A stretch of 55,996 bases of DNA from Eubacteriales bacterium. Its GTDB lineage: Bacteria; Bacillota; Clostridia; Saccharofermentanales; Fastidiosipilaceae. Positions 16,238 through 27,600 of the stretch are shown here, in pieces. Each line of letters starts with the position of its first letter. The stretch's first letter is position 1. The notes beneath the pieces were generated by a model. That model worked only from the letters and a program-made list of their open reading frames with translations, searched no databases and was not told where the DNA came from. Location of the stretch: positions 1-55,996 of the forward strand of contig JAUNVS010000004.1 of the NCBI GenBank assembly GCA_030537565.1. Reading direction: 5' to 3'. The position numbers and the translations under genes are program-made.

Positions 16238-17252
16238 ATCGGCAATCGTTCGTAAGCAGTGGAGGCATAAGCCGGGGGATCGCGCAGCGATTAGCCTAGA
16301 AGCGGCGTTGATTATGCCCTGGGTCATATTTTTTGTGATCGCCTTTGCCTATCTGATGCGGGCTCATGAGGCGGAGGTCCTCTGGCATGCAGCGGGCGCT
16401 CATGCGCTCGAAGAAGCGAAGCTGAGTTATAACATTGTGGGCTTGGCCGACCTATCTCAGGCGCAGGGGAAGCTGATGTCGAAGCTACCAGAGCCGCTTC
16501 GGCAGCCGATCCGCGACCTGATGATCCAGGGATTGGGGCGAGAACTCATTTTGCTTCGCCAGAAGAATCGATTTCAGCAGTATACGGAGTCACGGCCATA
16601 TCTTCGCAAGATTCTCAAGCCAGGCAGAGCTCATCTCAATGTCAATTTATCTCGACACCAAGCCTCGTATCGGAGTAACTATGACATCGAGTTGCTCTTT
16701 TACCGTGGTGAACGAGAGGATTGCCAGCAGTTGAGTTTGTGGAATTTAAAGGATCTCTCGAAGATTGCCGATCTGTCCGGAGATGACGCTAAGAAGAAGC
16801 GCGAGGATACCATTTGGTCAGAGACGAATTTTAAGCGCGGTGATTACTTTCGTGAAAAATATGGGGCGAATTTGCCACATAACTTCCCAGTGATTGCTGC
16901 GAAAAATGGCTCGCAGGTGACGATGATTAAGAGTATTGATCTCACAGCACCGACGTATCAGACCGCTCTCGGAATCGAAATTCACACGCAGGACTTGCTG
17001 ACTCGCTTACGAAGATATCAGGGGACCGGTGAGCGAGGCTATGCGGGCTATGTGATTCGACCCGAAGACATCCAATCCCGTAAATTAGTCGTGATCATTC
17101 CAGAGAACTCACCGGAAGCGGGGCGAATGCAGCTTGAGTTGATCCTGAGCAATTCGGGCATCGCCTATGAGATCTTTAGCGATGAGGCATCGTATCGTTA
17201 TCAGAGAGAGGCGGAGGGGGATGAGCCAAGCTTGGAGCGTGAGGCGGCCTGA
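16185..17252 (+). CDS. Large TadE/TadG-like pilin protein
   Basis: 355 residues from ATG 16185, which has GAGGAGGA at 16171-16178; longer in-frame starts lie deep in the upstream gene. The start overlaps the upstream gene by 53 bases. The segment GDRAAISLEAALIMPWVIF at residues 31-49 is the TadE-type motif (glutamate, then helix with proline). About 300 soluble residues follow. The C-terminal module at about 285-340 (GYAGYVIRPEDIQSRKL, then LELILSNSGIAYEIF) may be a conserved domain, but I do not recognise it. No prepilin peptidase, ATPase or TadB/C gene lies nearby, so the machine itself must be elsewhere. Confidence 0.65.
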   Translation: MPLKIIIDSAISRRTLPESAIVRKQWRHKPGDRAAISLEAALIMPWVIFFVIAFAYLMRAHEAEVLWHAAGAHALEEAKLSYNIVGLADLSQAQGKLMSKLPEPLRQPIRDLMIQGLGRELILLRQKNRFQQYTESRPYLRKILKPGRAHLNVNLSRHQASYRSNYDIELLFYRGEREDCQQLSLWNLKDLSKIADLSGDDAKKKREDTIWSETNFKRGDYFREKYGANLPHNFPVIAAKNGSQVTMIKSIDLTAPTYQTALGIEIHTQDLLTRLRRYQGTGERGYAGYVIRPEDIQSRKLVVIIPENSPEAGRMQLELILSNSGIAYEIFSDEASYRYQREAEGDEPSLEREAA

Positions 17253-17323
17253 GCTGTTTCAATGGTCTTTTTACTAAAGCGCTGAGTGCCCCGATGTGGG
17301 GGCCAGCATTCTTCCTACATTTC

Positions 17324-17352
17324 TTGAATAATCGGGGGTATCAGAGTATGAT
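17324..17352 (+). promoter_or_regulatory. secA promoter
   Basis: TTGAAT at 17324-17329, 17-base spacer, TATGAT at 17347-17352. The leader is about 60 bases. Confidence 0.65.
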
Positions 17353-17421
17353 TTACAAGTTATAAACTAGGTAAAGACGTGTTATTAGACCTCTTCACCG
17401 AAAGAAAGTGAATTGTCATTC

Positions 17422-20295
<2,874 letters not shown>

Positions 20296-20327
20296 TCGCA
20301 TGGCTTGAGCAGCTCTAGAGATAATAA

Positions 20328-20363
20328 AGAGGCCTCGGATCTACGGATCGGAGGCCTCTTTTT
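20328..20363 (+). terminator. Terminator after secA
   Basis: Stem of about 13 pairs with one mismatch, 20328-20340/20346-20359 around AGAGGCC and GGCCTCT, followed by TTTTTG. It lies between secA and the convergent hydroxylase genes and may serve both. Confidence 0.85.
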
Positions 20364-20387
20364 GATTCTTTCTGTTTGCTGCTGGCT

Positions 20388-22808
20388 TTAAACCTTCGGC
20401 TCCTTCGACTTGGCGGCCTGGATGGCGAAGTAGACTTTTTCAGGGCTAAAGGGGAGGTCTCGGACGATTGCCCCAGTCCCATTGTAGATCGCATCGGCGA
20501 TTGCTCCAGTCGGGGTGTTTACGACGATTTCTCCAATCGATTTGGCGCCAAAGGGGCCACTGGGTTCGTAGGTCTCAATAAAGTCGACGTCGATTTCTCC
20601 GATGTCCATGCGGTTCGGTAAGCGATAGTCGAGGAAGTCACTGTTTTGAATTCGGCCATCGCGACCGTAGTGGATGTCTTCGCTGAGTGCAAAGCCGATT
20701 CCCTGCACGATGCCGCCCTCTGCTTGGACTCTGGCCAGTGCTGGATTGATGATCTTGCCGCAGTCGACGACGGCGACATAGCGCAGTGGACTGACCCGCC
20801 CCGTGCGTAGATCGGTCTCAATATTCACGAAGCCGGCCATAAATGGCGGGGGACTGGTGTTGCCACCAAAGGAGGCGTGGCCAGCCAGTGAGCAGCCATC
20901 GGGGCCACAGGTCAGTTGTTCAGACAGGTCGCGGACCGCCAGTTCGAAGTCTCCATCCAAGGAGACAATCTGGTCGTCAATTAAGGCGAGATTTTTCGGA
21001 TTGAGACCGTGAATTTGGGCCGCCTTTTCAATGATTTTTGTCTTCAGATCATCGCAGGCGCGGACGACGGCGTTGCCCGTAACGTAGACTCCGCTCGACG
21101 CGTAGGAACCTGGATCGTAGGGCGTAAGGTCGGTGTCGGCGCTGATGACAATGATGTTCTCCATATCGGTTTGGAGAATCTCAGAAGCCATCTGCGTCAG
21201 GGCTGTATCGGTCCCTGTTCCAACATCCGTGGCACTGATGAAGAGGGAGTAATCGCCTTCCTCATTAAGACGAACGTGGACGGTTGAGACATCGATGTAT
21301 TCGATTCCCGAACCCTGCATCGTAATTGCCATTCCATAAGAACAGACGTGTTCATCATCGATCCATTCAATCTCGTGAATGTCATCAATCCCCATCTTTT
21401 CTTTTGCCTTACGGATGCAGCGTTCGAGGCCATTACTGAGCAGTAGCTTGTTGTAGGCGAGGGTCTGATCCCCCTGGCGGTAGGTATTTTGGAGGCGAAG
21501 TTCGATTGGGTCGAGCTTCAGTCGCTGGGCTAGTTCGTTAATTGCTGCTTCGACGGCAAAGGCGCCCTGAGTCGCTCCGTAACCTCGGAAAGCCCCGGCG
21601 GGCATCTTGTTGGTGTAGACGACTTTTCCGTGAAAGTGAGCGCTCTTCAAGTGTGCGAAGAGGGGGAGGGTTTTTTCACCTACGAGTCCTAAGGTCGTCC
21701 AGCCGTGGAGATTGTATGCACCCTGGTCCGAGAGGGCATCGATGTCAATCGCCTCGATCTCGCCATCCTGTTTCGCGGCGATCCGCACTCGGATTCGCAT
21801 CGCATGACGTGAATTGGAAGCGATATAGCACTCTTCACGCGTATATTCGAGGTAGGCGGGACGGCCAGTTTTCAAGGTCACGAAGGCAGGAAATATTTCA
21901 CTGACGCTGCTTTGTTTCGCACCGAAGCCACCACCGACTCTAGGCTTGATGACGTGTACCTGGCTTGGGCGAAGTCCAAGCGCCCGAACGAGCTGGCGTT
22001 TGATGTGAAAGGGAACTTGGGTGCTGGTGATGACTTCGAGGCGTCCACGAGGATCGAGACGCGTATGTGAGCGGAAAGTCTCCATCATCGACTGGGCCTG
22101 GGCCGTCGTGTAATAGACTTCGTCAAACTGGACGTCAGCGGCCTCATAGACGGAGTTAAAGTCCTGATCTCCAAAATAGTGGTCATGGACACCGATGAGG
22201 TTGCGAGCGAGGTCTTGGCCACCCACTTCAAGCGGGAGGTTGCAGATCACGTCCTCGGGATTATGCACGAGAACTTCGTTGTCGAGGGCGCTTTCAAAGT
22301 CGAGGACAGCAGGGAGGTTTTGGTAGCGGACTTTAATAAGTCGCATGGCTACTTCAGCGGCCTCGCGACTCTCGGCAGCGATAATTGCGACTTCATCGCC
22401 GACGTAACGAACGTGGCGATCGAGGATTAACTGATCATAGTGGGAGGCCTCTGGGAAGGTTTGTCCTGCGAGGGTAAAGCGGGTTTGGGGCACGTCCTCA
22501 TAGGTATATATTCCGACAACGCCCTCCAGCTTTAGTGCTGCCTCGGTGTCGATGGACTCAATATAGGCATTGGCTTTGCTACTGCGAAGGATTTTGATCG
22601 TCAGGGCATCTGGATCGATGAGGTCGGCGGTATACACTGGGCGGCCGAGCGTCAGAGCCTCAGAATCAATCTTGGCGACCGAGTGGCCGACGTGGCGGTG
22701 GGCGCGTTCATTTCGCTGGGGCGTCAGTTTTAGACCTGCATTGAGCTGAACTTCTCCATCAAAGCGGGGGGGCTTGTGTTTAATTAGGTCTTTTTTTTCG
22801 TCCTGCAT
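20388..22808 (-). CDS. Molybdenum hydroxylase, molybdopterin-binding large subunit
   Basis: 806 residues of the xanthine dehydrogenase/aldehyde oxidase family, the subunit that hydroxylates N-heterocycles or aldehydes at a molybdopterin centre. The N-terminal a/b hammerhead domain starts near residue 50 (GRPVYTADL). Cofactor motifs are GGGFGAKQ at 292-299 and AFRGYGATQ at 406-414. GSYASSGVYVTGNAV comes later, and the catalytic glutamate lies in GAKSIGEIVV (E760). The start follows the partner stop by four bases on the minus strand, with AAGGA overlapping that stop. Substrate cannot be told from sequence; purine hydroxylases of this type in Clostridia are often selenium-dependent. No molybdopterin-maturation or selenium genes lie nearby. 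Confidence 0.9.
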   Translation of the reverse strand: MQDEKKDLIKHKPPRFDGEVQLNAGLKLTPQRNERAHRHVGHSVAKIDSEALTLGRPVYTADLIDPDALTIKILRSSKANAYIESIDTEAALKLEGVVGIYTYEDVPQTRFTLAGQTFPEASHYDQLILDRHVRYVGDEVAIIAAESREAAEVAMRLIKVRYQNLPAVLDFESALDNEVLVHNPEDVICNLPLEVGGQDLARNLIGVHDHYFGDQDFNSVYEAADVQFDEVYYTTAQAQSMMETFRSHTRLDPRGRLEVITSTQVPFHIKRQLVRALGLRPSQVHVIKPRVGGGFGAKQSSVSEIFPAFVTLKTGRPAYLEYTREECYIASNSRHAMRIRVRIAAKQDGEIEAIDIDALSDQGAYNLHGWTTLGLVGEKTLPLFAHLKSAHFHGKVVYTNKMPAGAFRGYGATQGAFAVEAAINELAQRLKLDPIELRLQNTYRQGDQTLAYNKLLLSNGLERCIRKAKEKMGIDDIHEIEWIDDEHVCSYGMAITMQGSGIEYIDVSTVHVRLNEEGDYSLFISATDVGTGTDTALTQMASEILQTDMENIIVISADTDLTPYDPGSYASSGVYVTGNAVVRACDDLKTKIIEKAAQIHGLNPKNLALIDDQIVSLDGDFELAVRDLSEQLTCGPDGCSLAGHASFGGNTSPPPFMAGFVNIETDLRTGRVSPLRYVAVVDCGKIINPALARVQAEGGIVQGIGFALSEDIHYGRDGRIQNSDFLDYRLPNRMDIGEIDVDFIETYEPSGPFGAKSIGEIVVNTPTGAIADAIYNGTGAIVRDLPFSPEKVYFAIQAAKSKEPKV

Positions 22809-22812
22809 ATGC

Positions 22813-24189
22813 TTATTCCTTCATATCTAAGTAGTGGCGGATGGCGCGCATTTGGCTCTGATAGCCTGTGCAGCGACAGAGGTTGCCAGAAAGTCGAGCC
22901 TTTATTTCCGAATCATTGGCATTAGGTTGTTGACGTTTGAGGGCGACGACTGAGAGGATGAAGCCTGGACTGCAGAAGCCACACTGTTCACCGCCTTCAG
23001 CGGCGAGGAGTCGGGCAAAACGACTGGCTTCATCGCGTTCGCCCTCGAGGGTTCGGACTTCCAAACCGTGGATTCGATGAGCTGGAATCGAACAGGATAG
23101 TCGTGCCTCGCCTTCGACGAGAACGGTGCAGAGACCGCAGCAGGAGCTCGAACAACCGGACTTCACGGAATACTTCCGCAGGCGTCGCAGTAGACTAAAG
23201 AGTGACTCATCCGCCGAAATCTGAGCATCGACGCGTCGCCCGTCCAGATAAAAGAAAAAGGGCTGGTCGAGCTCAGCATTGCTTGGAATAAAACTACCGT
23301 CTTCTAAGCGCAGACCCCGCGTTCCCTCGGGGATTTCAGGGGAGGCTTGGACTTCGACCTCTACGTGAAGGCTTGGGCAGCGCTTTAAATCGGCAATGAT
23401 GCGATCGAGGAGACTGTGACTCATGGCACGTCGATATTCTGCAGAGGCTCTCGAGTCTGATCCATATTTATAGTGGTCGAGTGCCGTGTGTGCGGCATGG
23501 AGACGCTCTGGATCGGAGAGTTCTTCAAGGGAGGCGCCCTCAAAGGCTGCCTCGACTTCGCTCAGTCGACGTGCTCGCGCAGGCATTGCACCCATGGCAA
23601 GAGCGAGGCCTGCTTCCTGTCGATAAGAGGCAGCCATATTTAAGCTCGGAAGGTCGCCGCTGTTGTATCGGATGCTGCCGAAGGCGGCTGCCTGAATCTG
23701 ACTTAAATTCTCAATTCGTATCGAGCGGAGGAGGTCCGTTCTCGATTTGGCGCTGAGAAAGTCGACGATGTTTTCCTCACCGGCTTCGAGCCAATCGAGT
23801 TTGGCATCGAGGGCGAGGAGGCAGGGGATGACATCCGAGTAGGCAAATTTACTGCAGAGACTAGCGCCCAGTTGGACTTCGCGCCTGAGTTGGATGCCAA
23901 CGATTTGGGCGCTTGCCTGGGGGAATAGACCAAAGGCCAAAGACTTGAGGCGGGGATCTGTTTCAAATTGACGTAGACTAAGGGCCGCTCCAAGTTCGAT
24001 CCCGTCTTCAATCGGGCGGTAGTAGTTCAGTCCGCTTCGACTGAGATCGATACCGCAGTGAAAGCGTTTGTTACTCCACATCCGCAAGTAGGCAGCACCG
24101 CCGAGGAGCACGTTGTCGGGATTTTCTTTTAATTTAGCGAGGGCATCTTCGGCTGATCGAGCTAAATAGTATTCCTCTAATTGGTACAT
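22813..24189 (-). CDS. Molybdenum hydroxylase, fused FAD and 2Fe-2S subunit
   Basis: 458 residues. The N-terminal CoxM-type FAD domain carries VLLGGAAYLRMW near residue 28 and LGASLCSKFAYSDVIPCLLAL at 108-128 as separate short motifs. The C-terminal part, from about 315, is a CoxS-type iron-sulfur domain: a plant-ferredoxin cluster with C346, C351, C354 and C366, and a second cluster with C403, C406, C438 and C440. In most bacteria these are two separate small subunits; in eukaryotic xanthine dehydrogenase the iron-sulfur part comes first. Here the order is FAD then iron-sulfur. It passes electrons from molybdenum to FAD. Start ATG 24189 follows GAGGAG. It is the first gene of the two-gene unit, and a terminator lies 33 bases upstream of it. 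Confidence 0.9.
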   Translation of the reverse strand: MYQLEEYYLARSAEDALAKLKENPDNVLLGGAAYLRMWSNKRFHCGIDLSRSGLNYYRPIEDGIELGAALSLRQFETDPRLKSLAFGLFPQASAQIVGIQLRREVQLGASLCSKFAYSDVIPCLLALDAKLDWLEAGEENIVDFLSAKSRTDLLRSIRIENLSQIQAAAFGSIRYNSGDLPSLNMAASYRQEAGLALAMGAMPARARRLSEVEAAFEGASLEELSDPERLHAAHTALDHYKYGSDSRASAEYRRAMSHSLLDRIIADLKRCPSLHVEVEVQASPEIPEGTRGLRLEDGSFIPSNAELDQPFFFYLDGRRVDAQISADESLFSLLRRLRKYSVKSGCSSSCCGLCTVLVEGEARLSCSIPAHRIHGLEVRTLEGERDEASRFARLLAAEGGEQCGFCSPGFILSVVALKRQQPNANDSEIKARLSGNLCRCTGYQSQMRAIRHYLDMKE

Positions 24190-24221
24190 AGGGTCTCCTC
24201 TAATTGCTTTTCGCTATTCCT

Positions 24222-24258
24222 AAAAAATAAAAGAGAAACGACGTGATGCGTTTCTCTT
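24222..24258 (-). terminator. Terminator between the small gene and the hydroxylase genes (minus strand)
   Basis: Minus-strand stem AAGAGAAACG (plus 24249-24258) with CGTTTCTCTT (plus 24231-24240), perfect 10 pairs, then TTATTTTTT. It ends the small gene upstream and sits just before the ribosome binding site of the FAD/FeS gene. Those genes therefore need either read-through or a promoter inside this structure. Confidence 0.85.
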
Positions 24259-24260
24259 AC

Positions 24261-24440
24261 TTACACTTCAGCATCCAGATACAGAATGGCCTGCTCCTGC
24301 TGAGGATTTAATTTTATATGCTTGAATACGAGAAGCGGATGTCGCTTCCTGTAGTTTGCTGAACCAGGGTGCTCAGGTCGAGCAGATCGGAATCTATCGG
24401 CACTGGTCCGCCCCAAGATGTATTTCATTGATATTGACAT
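24261..24440 (-). CDS. Small 59-residue basic protein of unknown function
   Basis: Short reading frame on the minus strand from ATG (plus 24438-24440) to TAA (plus 24261-24263). AAGGAG lies five bases before the start, and a perfect terminator begins two bases after the stop. The product begins MSISMKYILGRTSADRF and ends in ILYLDAEV. It is rich in Arg, His and Lys in the middle, with no membrane segment or cysteine. Codons include ATA, AGA and AGG, which the neighbours seldom use, so it may be a young or transferred gene. I do not recognise a family. A weak promoter, TTGAAC with GAGAAT 18 bases on, lies about 70 bases upstream. It could be a free-standing small protein or a leader peptide of the hydroxylase operon. 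Confidence 0.5.
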   Translation of the reverse strand: MSISMKYILGRTSADRFRSARPEHPGSANYRKRHPLLVFKHIKLNPQQEQAILYLDAEV

Positions 24441-24661
24441 GAAAGCTCCTTCTAGCGATTCAAGTCCCTTCTCAATGAAATTCAGTTTAACGGATATTCT
24501 CGACTTAGCCCAAGCTAATGTTCAAAAATCATAAGTCTTCACAACTAGCTTGCAAAATGCGGGGCATTCTGTGGTGAATCCATGCAGTGGGCTTGAAAGG
24601 TAAAAGCAATAATTTTTTGCCCCAAATAGCACTTGACCCTCACTTATCCTCACGGCGTTTA

Positions 24662-24681
24662 CGTAAGTGATCTCACTTGCG
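24662..24681 (+). promoter_or_regulatory. Inverted repeat before the adhesin ribosome binding site
   Basis: CGTAAGTGA at 24662-24670 pairs with TCACTTGCG at 24673-24681 (nine pairs, one G-T), and AAAGGAGG follows directly. There is no T run, so it looks more like an operator or mRNA hairpin than a terminator. The rest of 24441-24661 has TTGACC at 24633-24638 as a possible -35 with no clear -10, and no gene. Confidence 0.45.
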
Positions 24682-24694
24682 AAAGGAGGATACG

Positions 24695-27600
24695 ATGAAA
24701 TTTAGAAGAAATGCATTTGTAGCGACGTGTTTAGGGCTTTTGCTCCTGTTTCTCTTCTGCTTACCAGGCTTTGGACTGAGTTTAGCGGAGAGTATCGATA
24801 CGCTCGAAGCGGTCGATTCGCTCGAGGAGGCGATGGAGGAGCAGAACCTGGCGACTGAGCGGCTTCCACTCGTTGAGGAGGAGGCGGCGGATGAGTCGAA
24901 TTTAAACGAAGCGCAAGAATTCGAGCAGGCGACTCCAGAAGATCCTTTGATTGAGATCGATTCAGATTCTCAGGGGATCGATGCGACAGATCGGCCTGAG
25001 ACCGAGGCGGAAGTAGATCCCTACCCGCCCCCTCGCTTCCCAGTTGGGACGCTGCGCAGTGCAGCTCGGCCTGGTTGGCGAATTGTGGCCTCGGGGGGGA
25101 AGACGATCGATGAGAAGGAGGAAGGCGGTCCTCTGGTTCAGGCGCTCAGATATACCAATGATGTCGAGAGCCTCGACTGCTTTTGCTTACAATACGATAC
25201 CTCTAATATTTCAGAAGGCTACTGGAGTGATCGATTTTATGTGAACGCAGAGCTGAGCAACCAGCTGGCTCGTGTTGTGGAAATTGGTTTTTTAAATACG
25301 GACCGCTCTTGGCGAAATCGATTTTATACACAGGCGGCGCTTTGGTACATTACTACACCAGGACACGCAATTTCTGATGGCCTCATTTTGCCGGAGGTCT
25401 TGGCCCTCGTTGAGGCCTCGAAGCAGGCGCCTCCAGACGGACCCGTTTTCGAGCATAAGAATATTGATTCATCGGGCATTTTTCGTCGATATAAGGGCGA
25501 GGGCTTTAGTATGACCTATGTCATCCCTGATAAGAGCGGGAAACTTAGTGACTATGAACTGGTGAGTGTGCCGTATAACGTCACGGCGCACATTGAGGGG
25601 AATTCACTGCATCTCCGTATTGGAGTTCGCGCCGATTTCTCTCAACCGATTATTCTCATGCCGAAGAATAAGTCGGCGGTGAAAGAACACTTTTTCTTAA
25701 AGAGTCTGTCGGATCAAGATGTTATCGTCCTCGGTAGTACCTTAGCAAAGGCGGTTGAGCTTCGCCTGGGCGAAGAGCCGCATACGCTCAGTAAAACTCT
25801 GCAAATACGCAAGCTGGATGCGAAGACGAAAGAGACGATTACGGGTGCAAAATTTGCCCTGTTCTGCGAGTCTGTGAACTCGAACTCTTTGCCAGACCAT
25901 GACCTGGTCGGAAATTATATTCCAGATTATCTAATCGATTACCAAGGGGATCTCTGCTTTGTTTACGGTGTTCCACCTGGCAAATATCGTGTGATTGAGA
26001 TTGAAGCCCCAGAGGGCTATCGAAGTAATCCGCATTTCGCCAAGATGGAGTCGGGTCCCTATGTGGGTAAGTCTTATATCAACATCGAGGTGCCACAGGA
26101 GAGTAGTACAGGGATCTATAGCATCGAAATTGAGAATCCACCGCTCGAGCGACCAGTACGGATTCAAAAGCGGGATGCGTTGACCGGCCTAGCGATCAAA
26201 TCGGATACAAAGCAGCTTAGCTATGATCTGCGTTTTGTCGCAGGGGTCGGTGATCAGCCCAGCGTATATAAGGGGCGGACGCTCAATCCTGGAGATGTCT
26301 TGGCCTATGATCTAAAGGCCTCGCCTGACGGCCTGCTTGAGATTACAGATTTAGTTGAGGGCGAGTATGATATCGTCGAACGCCAGCCACCGAATAGCCA
26401 TCACACAAATCCAACGGCCGTTCGCTTTGCCGTTTTAAAGGATGAGGCTGGGGAGCTGCAGGTGCACATGCTGTCCGAAAATCGTGCATCGGCCTGTGAA
26501 ACCCATGCTGAACTTGAGAAACGCTATCAGGAACGTCGCGCAGAATTGGGATTTGAAGCGCTTGCGATGCCGAGTTCCGAGCGTCCTTACCAGCTTTTTA
26601 ATGAAAGTGAAACGCCTGCTGGTGAGATCAATTTCTATGATCGACCGATCTTTGCCTACGTGGAAATTGAAAAGTGGCTCACGGGTGGCGATGAGGAGGG
26701 CATTGAAGCGGAGGCCAAGTTTGAAATCTTGGATGCTGCGGGGACGGTGGTCGAAACCCTAAGTACGAATCAGGAGGGAAAGGCGATTTCCTCCCTACTT
26801 CCAGCAGGGACATACCGATTGCGTCAAGTTGCGGGTGACGCGAAATATAACTACATCGACGAACAGAGTTTCGTCATTGATTCCAAGTCTGAGATCCTCA
26901 AATTCAAGCTCCTCGATACAGCGAAACACTTCTTTTTGAAGGTGAAAAAGATCGATGCGATGAGCCAACAGGCGATTGTTTCGAAGCTCTGTTGCTTCAA
27001 ACTCTATCGCCAAGCTGAAGGCGGTGAAGCCCTGACTCTAAAAATGGTTGGTGAAGCGCCTTCTGAGCTACTCTGCACAGATTCGGAGGGGATGATCAGT
27101 CTTGAGACACCCCTGGTCTACGGGGACTATTATTTAGAGGAGTTGGAGACAGATCCTGCTTACTACCTCGATCCGAATCGTACGCGCTATCACTTTCGCA
27201 TCGACTCCGAGGCGCAGCTCGCAGCAGGGGATGTCTTTATGATTGAAATTGAAAATCGAGCTCGGCAGGCACAATTTAGTCTCGAGAAGCATGGCGAGGT
27301 CCTCGAAGCGATTGGCTTCGAAGCGCTGGAGATCCGTAACTTGCTCGAAGTCGCGGAGGATGATTCGCTGGCGAATTACGAACTGCACCCCGAGGTCCAA
27401 GCGGGAGGGCTTTCTAAACTTAAGTTGGACTTTGTCGACCGGCCATTGAGCGGGGTTGGCTTCGTACTCTATGCGGAACAAGACATTGCGAAGCCAGGAC
27501 AAGATCCCAATTCGGAGAGTATTGAATATCTCCATCGTAAGGGGGATGAGGTTCTCCGCTTCGAGACCGATGCGCAGGGACAATATCAGTCTCCACAGCT

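Noticed and set aside
24555-24625. Possible riboswitch aptamer between GGGGCA and TGCCCC
   Set aside because: Only one six-base pair set is visible and no known aptamer core could be matched; kept only as a weak structural note.
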